A stretch of 6,054 nt of DNA from positions 1-6,054 of the forward strand of contig CANJXV010000158.1 of assembly GCA_947478935.1 (NCBI GenBank), given 5' to 3'. Each line of letters opens with the position of its first letter. The stretch's first letter is position 1. The notes under the pieces were generated by a model. It saw nothing but the letters and a program-made list of their open reading frames with translations, had not been told where the DNA came from and ran no database searches. Positions 1-5,426 of the stretch are shown one piece after another. This stretch comes from Comamonadaceae bacterium (GTDB lineage Bacteria; Pseudomonadota; Gammaproteobacteria; Burkholderiales; Burkholderiaceae_C). The position numbers and the translations under genes are program-made.

Positions 1-17
1 AGGACCCAGGCGGACAT
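1..17 (-). CDS. hisZ: Putative start of hisZ, ATP phosphoribosyltransferase regulatory subunit (runs off the left edge)
   Basis: Reading off the left edge, the minus strand gives ATG TCC GCC TGG GTC CT, that is M-S-A-W-V-L if the split sixth codon is CTN. HisZ proteins of Burkholderiales commonly start MSAW(L/V)LPDHIADVLP, and hisZ is the usual gene after hflC in Betaproteobacteria. HisZ is a catalytically inactive HisRS-like protein that pairs with the short HisG to form the first enzyme of histidine synthesis. Only five whole codons are visible and there is no clear Shine-Dalgarno sequence before the ATG, so the call rests mainly on gene order and the match of these few residues. Confidence 0.55.
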
Positions 18-68
18 GGATAAAGTGGGGTGCGGTTAAAAACGCGATTTTACCGGCCAAACCCGAGC

Positions 69-88
69 CCCGCCCCCGTGGGAGCGGG
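69..88 (-). promoter_or_regulatory. GC-rich hairpin downstream of hflC
   Basis: On the minus strand CCCGCTCC and GGGGGCGGG can pair as an 8-bp stem (one G-U) around a 4-nt loop, 21 nt after the hflC stop. The plus-strand copy would have a C-A mismatch, so the minus transcript folds better. No U-run follows (the next bases are GCTCGGGTTTGG), so it is more likely a 3'-end stabiliser or factor-dependent stop than an intrinsic terminator. The 91-nt spacer 18-108 otherwise holds no gene that I can support. Confidence 0.35.
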
Positions 89-108
89 AATCGCAGGCAC
101 GCTGCCGC

Positions 109-1011
109 TTATTTTTTTACCGGTGCCGAGCCCGAGCCGCCGTTACGGAAGACTTTGAAGAATTCGCTGGAGGAAGGGTCCAGCACCATCACGTCGCTCT
201 TGTTGGCGAAACTGTTTTTGTAAGCCTCCAGGCTGCGGTAAAACTGCGCAAACTGGGGGTCGCGATTAAAGGCATCGGCATAAATACGGGCTGCCTCGGC
301 ATCGCCCTCTCCCTTAATTTTCTGGGCATCGCGGTAAGCGTTGGCAATCGTCACCTCGCGCTGGCGGTCTGCATCAGCGCGGATTTTTTCACCCTCGGCC
401 GCACCGGTAGACCGCAATTCATTGGCCACCCGTTTGCGCTCTGCTTCCATACGGCGATAGACCGACTCGGTAATCGCCTCCACGTAGTCCACGCGGGTAA
501 TACGCACGTCCACCACATCCACGCCCCAAGGCTTGGCGCCCTTAACTTTCTCCAAAACCTCACGCTTGACGTCAGACATCAAGGCCTCGCGCTTAAGCGA
601 AAGTAACTCTTTGACGGTGCGTTTATTGATCTCTTCCTGGAAGGCATTGCGAACCACCCGGTTGAGTTGGTTGGCGCCCGCCGCTTCGTTCAGGCCGACG
701 TTACGGATGTATTCGGTAGGCTCGGAAATACGCCAGCGCACATACCAGTCGATGACGACGCGCTGCTTTTCAGCGGTCAACATGGGCTCGGTATCGCTGC
801 TGTCCAGAGTAAGCAATCGCTTGTCGATATAGGAGACGTTTTGAAATGGCGGCGGCAGCTTCCAATTCAAACCTGGCTCGGTGATGACTTCCTTGATTTG
901 ACCTAAGGCATAGACCACGCCAAACTGGCGCTGATCCACCACAAACAGGGTGGAACTGGCAAGCGCCAAGACCACTAACAAGCTAGAAATAATAAATCCA
1001 ATGCGGTTCAT
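109..1011 (-). CDS. hflC: FtsH protease modulator HflC (membrane SPFH protein)
   Basis: The 300-residue protein starts with a transmembrane signal anchor (about 5-25, GFIISSLLVVLALASSTLFVV), followed by an SPFH domain (about 25-190) with VDQRQFGVVYALGQI, PGLNWKLPPPFQNV and the conserved KRLLTLD. A charged alpha-helical or coiled-coil segment (about 185-250) follows, including YRRMEAERKRVANELR, AAEGEKIRADADR and KGEGDAEAARIYA. The family-typical FYRSLEAYKNSF and SEFFKVF lie near the end. It is the obligate partner of HflK, acting on the periplasmic side of the inner membrane with FtsH. The ATG at 1011 is supported by a strong AGGAG and lies 9 nt after hflK. An odd detail is the end: the last codons GTA AAA AAA TAA contain seven A's in the A_AAA_AAA register just before the stop. 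Confidence 0.97.
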   Translation of the reverse strand: MNRIGFIISSLLVVLALASSTLFVVDQRQFGVVYALGQIKEVITEPGLNWKLPPPFQNVSYIDKRLLTLDSSDTEPMLTAEKQRVVIDWYVRWRISEPTEYIRNVGLNEAAGANQLNRVVRNAFQEEINKRTVKELLSLKREALMSDVKREVLEKVKGAKPWGVDVVDVRITRVDYVEAITESVYRRMEAERKRVANELRSTGAAEGEKIRADADRQREVTIANAYRDAQKIKGEGDAEAARIYADAFNRDPQFAQFYRSLEAYKNSFANKSDVMVLDPSSSEFFKVFRNGGSGSAPVKK

Positions 1012-1017
1012 GCTGTT

Positions 1018-1022
1018 CTCCT
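1018..1022 (-). promoter_or_regulatory. Ribosome binding site of hflC overlapping the hflK stop
   Basis: AGGAG (minus strand) begins inside the hflK TAG stop and ends 6 nt before the hflC ATG. This strong site, overlapping the previous stop, fits coupled production of the two partner subunits. Confidence 0.75.
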
Positions 1023-2451
1023 AGCGCACATCGCGCTCACGGGTACGCGCCGCTTCGCGGCTGCGTGGATCCACCGAGTTGGCCGCGGGCAGGGGGGTAG
1101 GGGGCGCAGTCGCTGCATTAGCCGCAGCTGCAGGCAATGCCAGGGGTTCACCGGCAGCATTCATTTGCAGTATTTTTTCCAGCGGTAGGTTTAATAAAGT
1201 CGCCCCTTGATGGGTATCGACCAGCACCTTGGTGACGTTGGTGTAAATTTGCTGCATGGCATCGAGGTACATGCGATCCCGCGTGACCTGAGGCGCCTTT
1301 TGGTATTCATTGAAGACCGACCTAAAGCGCTGCGCATCGCCTTGGGCCTGGGCTACTACCCTGGCTTTGTAAGCGTCTGCCTCTTCTTTCAAGCGGGCCG
1401 CTGAGCCTACGGCGCGCGGTATCACATCGTTGGCATAGGCTTGCGCCTCGTTCTTAGCGCGTTCGCGCTCCTGTCCGGCTTTGAGCACATCATCAAACGA
1501 GGCTTGTACCTGCTCGGGTGGGCGTACGCCACCCTGCTGCAAATTGATGGCAACCACTTCGACACCCACTTTGTAGCGGTCCAGAATCTCTTGCATCATG
1601 GCGCGCACGCGCGGCGCGATTTGGTCTCGTTCCTCGGACAGCGCCGCGTCCATTTTCATCTTGCCTAGCACCTCACGGACCGAGGTTTCAGCCGCCTGCA
1701 CCACCGCGTCTGTCGGGTTCTTACTTTCAAACAAAAAGGCGCGTGCGTCGCTCAAACGGTATTGCACGGCAAATTTGATGTCCAGTATGTTCTCGTCCTG
1801 GGTCAGCATGGCCGACTCGCGCAAGCCGGTGGCCTTGAGCACATTGTCACGGCCCACATCCACAGAACGGATTTGAGTGACAAAAACCAATTCATGGCGC
1901 TGGATTGGGTAAGGCAGGCGCCAGTTAAAACCGGCATTGACCGTGGATTTATAACGCCCGAACTGTGTAATGACCGCCTGCTGGCCCTCTTGCACAATGA
2001 AAAAGCCGGTCGCCAGCCAAATCAGGACCACAATGCCCGCAATCAGTCCGCCACCAATCTGAATATTCTTGAAATCCGGCGGAATGGGGCTCCCCGGTCC
2101 GCGTCCGCCACCGCCACCGCGCTTGACTCCGCCTATCCAGCCGTTGAGCTTGCGGTTGAAATCTCGCCACAGTTCATCCAAATCCGGCGGGCCGGTATTC
2201 GCGCCGGGGCGTTGGCCCGCGCTAGGTCGATCGTTAGCGGAGTTGTTAGGGGGTGGCGCTTCGGGCCGAGTATCGGGCTTGGCTTCAGGCCGTCCGGCCG
2301 GATCCTGCGGATTAGAGGGTCCATCTGGCGCACCGCCTGCGGGAGACTTGGCATCATCCGAACGCCCCCAACGGCTGTCATTGAGATTGAACATGCCGCG
2401 CAAGCGCCCCACGATTCCGACAAAACTAAGCGTTGGCATTGAAAATTTCAT
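1021..2451 (-). CDS. hflK: FtsH protease modulator HflK (membrane SPFH protein)
   Basis: The 476-residue product has a family-typical start region (MFNLNDSRWGR, 20-30), then a low-complexity stretch rich in P, G, N and D (about 34-125) with a five-glycine run at 112-116. One transmembrane helix follows (about 133-153, GGLIAGIVVLIWLATGFFIV), then an SPFH/prohibitin domain (about 153-340) with QEGQQAVITQFG and GFNWRLPYPIQ, a charged helical segment (about 340-410) and an A/P-rich tail. HflK is known to assemble with HflC into a large cage enclosing FtsH hexamers and controlling access of membrane substrates. The ATG at 2451 is chosen for its AAGG ribosome binding site; an in-frame TTG at 2490 adds 13 unlikely residues. 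Its TAG stop is part of the hflC ribosome binding site, pointing to tight coupling with hflC. At 476 residues it is longer than E. coli HflK (about 419), through the N- and C-terminal low-complexity parts. Confidence 0.96.
   Translation of the reverse strand: MKFSMPTLSFVGIVGRLRGMFNLNDSRWGRSDDAKSPAGGAPDGPSNPQDPAGRPEAKPDTRPEAPPPNNSANDRPSAGQRPGANTGPPDLDELWRDFNRKLNGWIGGVKRGGGGGRGPGSPIPPDFKNIQIGGGLIAGIVVLIWLATGFFIVQEGQQAVITQFGRYKSTVNAGFNWRLPYPIQRHELVFVTQIRSVDVGRDNVLKATGLRESAMLTQDENILDIKFAVQYRLSDARAFLFESKNPTDAVVQAAETSVREVLGKMKMDAALSEERDQIAPRVRAMMQEILDRYKVGVEVVAINLQQGGVRPPEQVQASFDDVLKAGQERERAKNEAQAYANDVIPRAVGSAARLKEEADAYKARVVAQAQGDAQRFRSVFNEYQKAPQVTRDRMYLDAMQQIYTNVTKVLVDTHQGATLLNLPLEKILQMNAAGEPLALPAAAANAATAPPTPLPAANSVDPRSREAARTRERDVR
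2104..2118 (-). repeat. Short GGTGGC repeat encoding five glycines in HflK
   Basis: The codons GGT GGC GGT GGC GGA form a short hexanucleotide tandem repeat just before the transmembrane helix. It encodes a flexible linker and could vary in copy number between strains; with about two copies, slippage would be modest. Confidence 0.5.
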
Positions 2452-2457
2452 TGTTAT

Positions 2458-2462
2458 ACCTT
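2458..2462 (-). promoter_or_regulatory. Ribosome binding site of hflK
   Basis: AAGGT (minus strand) lies 6-7 nt before the ATG at 2451. It decides between this start and both an upstream in-frame TTG at 2490 and downstream ATGs at 2439 and 2394. Confidence 0.6.
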
Positions 2463-2490
2463 GCGATGTGCAACTCCGGATTGTCCACAA

Positions 2491-3663
2491 TTACGAGTCG
2501 GCCTCATAGACCACGGGGGATTGGGGCTGGCCAGGCGCCAAAACTGGGCTACCGGCAGCCGTATGTGCGAGCAAACTGCGCAACTGCGCAATCCCGGTTC
2601 CGGCCTGTGCGCTGAGAAAAATACGGGGGGTTTGCTCGCCGTCCAGCTCAAAGTAGTCACTACTTTGCACAGGGAGCCGGGCTTCGGGTATGGCGTCGAG
2701 CTTATTAAAAACTAATATCTGTGGCACTTTTTCGGCACCGATCTCCAACAGTACGCGCTGCACTTGCTCAATTTGCAGCGTGTAATCCGGATTGGACGCA
2801 TCCACCACATGCAGCAGCAAGTCGGCCTCCACGGCCTCTTGTAAGGTGGCCTGGAAAGCGTCCACCAGCCCGTGCGGCAGGTCGCGGATAAAGCCTACGG
2901 TGTCGGACAGCGATACCGAGCGTTCAGCTTCACCTAAATAGAGTTGGCGAGTGGTGGTATCGAGCGTAGCAAACAGTTGGTCGGCCGCATAGGCGCGCGC
3001 TTTGACTAGCGCATTAAACAATGTGGACTTGCCCGCATTGGTGTATCCGATCAGTGAGATATTGAATGCGCCACGGCGGTCGCGCTGCTTGCGCTGGGTC
3101 TGGCGCTGGCGTTTGACCTTGTCTAATTGCTCTTTGGTGCGCTTGATATTGGCGGCGATCATGCGCCGGTCCAGTTCAATCTGCGTTTCGCCGGGGCCGC
3201 CACGATTACCGATACCGCCGCGCTGGCGCTCCAGATGCGACCAGCGGCGAACCAGACGGGTGCTTAGATATTGCAGCCGCGCAAGTTCCACTTGTAACTT
3301 GCCTTCGTGGCTGCGCGCTCGCTGTGCGAAGATTTCCAAGATCAGAAAAGTCCGGTCGTTCACCGGAATTTCTAGCCGCCGCTCCAGGTTGCGCTGCTGG
3401 CCGGGGCTGAGGCCTTGGTCGAACAATACCTCCTGCGCGCCCAAGCTTTGGGCCAGTAGTTTGATTTCGTCCGCTTTGCCTGTGCCCACAAACAAGGCAG
3501 CATCCGGGGCGCGGCGTTTGCAAACCACTTTGGCTACCGGCTCCATCCCTGCGGTTCGCGCCAACTGACCTAATTCATCTAGAGCGGCATCAAAATTCGC
3601 AAGCCCTAAATCTACGCCCACCAAAATGGTGCGCACGCTCGGGTCAGCTTGTCGCGAGGTCAA
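2491..3663 (-). CDS. hflX: Ribosome-associated GTPase HflX
   Basis: The 390-residue protein has the HflX layout: an N-terminal domain (about 11-105), a helical middle segment rich in R and K (about 107-197) and a G domain (about 200-365). The family signature GGPGETQIELDRR is at 155-167. G motifs are GYTNAGKS (206-213), FATLDTTTR (231-239), DTVG (254-257), NKLD (320-323) and SAQ (351-353). HflX is known to bind the 50S E/A-site region and split stalled or heat-damaged 70S ribosomes using GTP. The start is uncertain. No ATG is available: TTG at 3663 is the first start codon after an in-frame stop and gives a plausible short N-terminus, whereas GTG at 3636 would leave MRTILVGVDLG. Neither has a recognisable Shine-Dalgarno sequence. 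It lies 48 nt after hfq and 39 nt before hflK, in the classical hfq-hflX-hflK-hflC order. Confidence 0.96.
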   Translation of the reverse strand: MTSRQADPSVRTILVGVDLGLANFDAALDELGQLARTAGMEPVAKVVCKRRAPDAALFVGTGKADEIKLLAQSLGAQEVLFDQGLSPGQQRNLERRLEIPVNDRTFLILEIFAQRARSHEGKLQVELARLQYLSTRLVRRWSHLERQRGGIGNRGGPGETQIELDRRMIAANIKRTKEQLDKVKRQRQTQRKQRDRRGAFNISLIGYTNAGKSTLFNALVKARAYAADQLFATLDTTTRQLYLGEAERSVSLSDTVGFIRDLPHGLVDAFQATLQEAVEADLLLHVVDASNPDYTLQIEQVQRVLLEIGAEKVPQILVFNKLDAIPEARLPVQSSDYFELDGEQTPRIFLSAQAGTGIAQLRSLLAHTAAGSPVLAPGQPQSPVVYEADS

Positions 3664-3684
3664 ATCAGGTCTGCGTACGTAGTA

Positions 3685-3717
3685 GCCCCGCGGGGCCGCC
3701 CTGTAACGTTATCAGGG
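3685..3717 (-). promoter_or_regulatory. Tandem hairpins at the hfq stop / hflX leader
   Basis: Two inverted repeats stand back to back. The first (3717-3699) pairs CCCTG with CAGGG around ATAACGTTA and includes the hfq TGA. The second (3696-3685) is a perfect 12-nt palindrome, GCCCCGCGGGGC, whose six-pair arms leave no loop, so as RNA its innermost pairs must open. They fill most of the 48-nt gap before hflX. No U-run follows, so an intrinsic terminator is unlikely. An attenuating or stability element, or a DNA-binding palindrome, is possible but unproven. Confidence 0.35.
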
Positions 3718-3960
3718 TGCTTCAGCGCCATCGGCAGGGCTGAGTGCGAAATTGACTGCACGTCCGGGCACGATAGTTGAAATCGCATGCTTGTAAACCA
3801 TTTGGGTCACGGTATTACGCAGCAAAACCACGTACTGGTCAAAGGATTCAATCTGTCCCTGCAGCTTGATACCGTTGACGAGGTAAACCGCAACTGGGAT
3901 GTGTTCCCGGCGCAAGGCATTAAGAAAAGGGTCTTGAAGAAGTTGACTTTTGTTGTTCAC
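3712..3960 (-). CDS. hfq: RNA chaperone Hfq
   Basis: The 82-residue product is a near-canonical Hfq, which forms a hexameric Sm-like ring that pairs small RNAs with mRNAs. Visible landmarks (E. coli numbering is one lower) are the N-terminal QDPFLNALRRE, the Sm1 segment VYLVNGIKLQGQIESFDQ with distal-face Y26 and K32, proximal-pocket Q9, Q42 and Y43, and the Sm2 signature YKHA with K57 and H58. The rim reads RREH where E. coli has RRER. The C-terminal tail (ALSPADGAEAP) is short, as expected outside the gamma group. I chose the GTG at 3960 because it yields the conserved start MNNKSQLLQDPF and has GGAAA 7 nt upstream. An in-frame GTG at 4005 would add 15 unlikely residues and has no ribosome binding site. 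The gene sits between der and hflX, 107 nt after der, so it may have its own promoter, but I found no convincing one. Confidence 0.97.
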   Translation of the reverse strand: MNNKSQLLQDPFLNALRREHIPVAVYLVNGIKLQGQIESFDQYVVLLRNTVTQMVYKHAISTIVPGRAVNFALSPADGAEAP

Positions 3961-4028
3961 GATATTTTCCGTGTTGAAAGTAGTAAGACCGGTGGAAGAT
4001 ACCACATTGGCAAGGGATTCTCAGGCAT
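3957..4028 (-). other. Possible 23-codon upstream ORF overlapping the hfq start (GTGA)
   Basis: An ATG at 4028 opens a 23-codon frame (MPENPLPMWYLPPVLLLSTR, then KIS) that ends at TGA 3959-3957. This stop overlaps the hfq GTG start (3960-3958) in the four bases GTGA, a layout typical of translationally coupled genes. I see no Shine-Dalgarno sequence before its ATG, and an open frame this short can arise by chance. I do not recognise the peptide. It is hydrophobic and proline-rich in the middle, somewhat like a leader peptide. Translation is unproven. Confidence 0.2.
3966..3970 (-). promoter_or_regulatory. Weak ribosome binding site supporting the hfq GTG start
   Basis: GGAAA (minus strand) lies about 5-7 nt before the GTG at 3960. 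It is a weak match to the Shine-Dalgarno consensus. It favours the 82-residue Hfq over the longer reading from GTG 4005, which has none. Confidence 0.4.
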
Positions 4029-4042
4029 GTAGATCAATTTAT

Positions 4043-4060
4043 GGGCTCAAGGCCAAGCCC
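4043..4060 (-). promoter_or_regulatory. Hairpin just after the der stop codon
   Basis: On the minus strand GGGCTTG-GCCT-TGAGCCC forms a 7-bp stem (two G-U pairs) with a 4-nt loop, starting 8 nt past the der TGA. It is followed by ATAAATTG and not by a U-run, so it does not look like an intrinsic terminator. It may protect the der 3' end or mark an RNA processing point before hfq. Confidence 0.3.
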
Positions 4061-4067
4061 CAATTAG

Positions 4068-5405
4068 TCAATCCTTGTCGGCAAAGGGGTTGGCAGCGGA
4101 CTTCATTTGTATACGCAATGGCGTGCCCACCAAATTAAATTCCTTGCGAAAACGCCCTTCCAAAAAGCGCTTGTAGGCCTCTGTCACGTGTTCGAGCGAA
4201 TTACCATGAACCACAATAATGGGCGGATTCATGCCGCCCTGATGGGCATAACGCAATTTTGGCCTGTACATACCGGTTTTCTTGGGCGTCTGAAACTGCA
4301 CCGCTTCCAGGAGCAAACGCGTCAGCACAGGCGTGGGCATTTTGCAATTAGCCGCACGGTGCGCCTGCGCAATTGAATCCCATACCGGTCCGAGGCCCTG
4401 GCGCTTTCGCGCAGAGATTAAATGCAAGGCGGCAAACTTTAAAAATCCCAAACGGGTTTCCATCGAACGTTTGACCAGCTCCCGCTGGTACTCGTCCACC
4501 GCATCCCATTTATTGACCGCAACCACCACGGCTCGCCCGGACTCCAAGATGTAGCCGGCAATATGGGCGTCTTGGTCGGTCACGCCTTCAATTGCATCGA
4601 TCAACAGCAAAACCACGCTGGCCGATTCAATTGCTTGCAAGGTCTTGACCACCGAAAACTTTTCAATCGCTTCAAATACTTTGCCTTTGCGGCGCAAACC
4701 CGCAGTATCGATAAGTTCAAATTTTTGGCCGCTGCGCTCAAAAGGGATAGAAATCGTATCGCGCGTGGTGCCCGGCAAATCAAAAGCTACTAAACGCTCT
4801 TCGCCCAGCCAGGTATTTATCAGCGTGGATTTACCCACGTTCGGACGCCCTGCTACCGCCAGTTTGATCGCCCCAGGATTACCTTCTTCGGGCTCTGGCG
4901 CATCGGGGTCTGGCGCGAATGGCGCCATCACCTGGTCCATAAGCGCACGAATGCCTTGCCCGTGGGCTGCCGACACCGCGATCACCCCACCGAGCCCCAG
5001 CTCATAAAACTCGCCAAACTGCGAACTCTCGGTTAAGCCTTCGGCTTTGTTGGCCACGACGTAACTGGTCTTGCCCAGACGGCGCAGGTATCTGGCAATC
5101 TCGTGGTCCTGCGCCGACACGCCGCCACGGGCATCTACGATAAATAGCACTGCATCGGCTTCGGCCACGGCTTGGCGGGTCTGCTTGGCCATCTCTTTGA
5201 AGATGCCGGTCGCCGCATCGGGCTCGAAACCGCCGGTATCGACCACGATAATTTCCTGCTTACCATGCTTGGCATTGCCGTAATGGCGGTCACGGGTCAA
5301 CCCGGCAAAGTCGGCAACAATAGCGTCACGCGTCTTGGTAAGGCGATTGAAAAGGGTGGATTTACCTACGTTAGGTCGACCCACCAGAGCGATAACCGGT
5401 TTCAT
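4068..5405 (-). CDS. der: Ribosome assembly GTPase Der (EngA), double G domain
   Basis: This 445-residue protein has two GTPase domains in tandem followed by a KH-like domain, the diagnostic Der architecture. Domain 1 shows G1 GRPNVGKS (9-16), G2 Thr near 37, G3 DTGG (56-59), G4 NKAE (119-122) and SAA (145-147). Domain 2 shows a second GRPNVGKS (186-193), PGTTRD (211-216), DTAG (233-236), NKWD (298-301) and SAR (331-333). The C-terminal part, about 350-440, carries PKLRYAHQGG and PPIIVVHGN of the KH-like domain. The acidic linker between the G domains (about 162-178, rich in P, D and E) is shorter than in E. coli Der, which is about 490 residues. Der is known to bind the 50S subunit and to be essential for its maturation. 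The ATG at 5405 starts exactly at the conserved MKPVIALVG. It lies 20 nt after bamB, in a probable shared transcript. First-domain G4 ends in E instead of the textbook D. Confidence 0.97.
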   Translation of the reverse strand: MKPVIALVGRPNVGKSTLFNRLTKTRDAIVADFAGLTRDRHYGNAKHGKQEIIVVDTGGFEPDAATGIFKEMAKQTRQAVAEADAVLFIVDARGGVSAQDHEIARYLRRLGKTSYVVANKAEGLTESSQFGEFYELGLGGVIAVSAAHGQGIRALMDQVMAPFAPDPDAPEPEEGNPGAIKLAVAGRPNVGKSTLINTWLGEERLVAFDLPGTTRDTISIPFERSGQKFELIDTAGLRRKGKVFEAIEKFSVVKTLQAIESASVVLLLIDAIEGVTDQDAHIAGYILESGRAVVVAVNKWDAVDEYQRELVKRSMETRLGFLKFAALHLISARKRQGLGPVWDSIAQAHRAANCKMPTPVLTRLLLEAVQFQTPKKTGMYRPKLRYAHQGGMNPPIIVVHGNSLEHVTEAYKRFLEGRFRKEFNLVGTPLRIQMKSAANPFADKD

Positions 5406-5413
5406 GCAGTGCG

Positions 5414-5426
5414 GGCCCCTAGGGCC
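5414..5426 (-). promoter_or_regulatory. Hairpin covering the likely der ribosome binding site
   Basis: On the minus strand GGCCC-TAG-GGGCC forms a 5-bp GC-only stem with a 3-nt loop. It begins at the last base of the bamB stop codon and contains the only Shine-Dalgarno-like run before der (AGGGG, 5420-5416, about 10 nt before the ATG). Pairing would hide this site until a ribosome finishing bamB opens it, which suggests translational coupling. The stem is seen in the sequence; the coupling is inference. Confidence 0.35.

Noticed and set aside
47..52. TAAAAT as a -10 box for a hisZ promoter
   Set aside because: No acceptable -35 element at 16-18 nt upstream (the region is G-rich) and no extended -10 TG, so one hexamer is not enough.
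34..54. AT-rich imperfect hairpin before hisZ, considered as an intrinsic terminator of the hflC transcript
   Set aside because: The U-run is inside the stem, the stem is AT-rich with a bulge, and no U-tract follows.
57..77. G-quadruplex on the minus strand
   Set aside because: There are only three runs of three or more G's; the fourth is GG, so a standard three-layer structure is not supported.
1762..2442. Plus-strand open frame of 226 codons
   Set aside because: It lies antisense to hflK, whose SPFH and transmembrane features are clear. The translation shows no recognisable domain and is explained by codon bias of the real gene.
2452..2490. N-terminal extension of HflK from TTG 2490
   Set aside because: A good AAGG ribosome binding site sits before the ATG at 2451, and the extra residues (MWTIRSCTSQGIT) are not HflK-like.
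3002..3568. Plus-strand open frame of 188 codons rich in R and S
   Set aside because: It is antisense to the conserved HflX core, and its composition is that expected of an antisense frame of a GC-rich gene.
3961..4005. N-terminal extension of Hfq from GTG 4005
   Set aside because: The added residues do not match Hfq, there is no ribosome binding site, and the GTG at 3960 gives the conserved start.
4034..4070. hfq promoter using TTGACT at the der stop and CATAAA downstream
   Set aside because: The spacer is 22 nt, outside the usual range, and the -10 match is weak.
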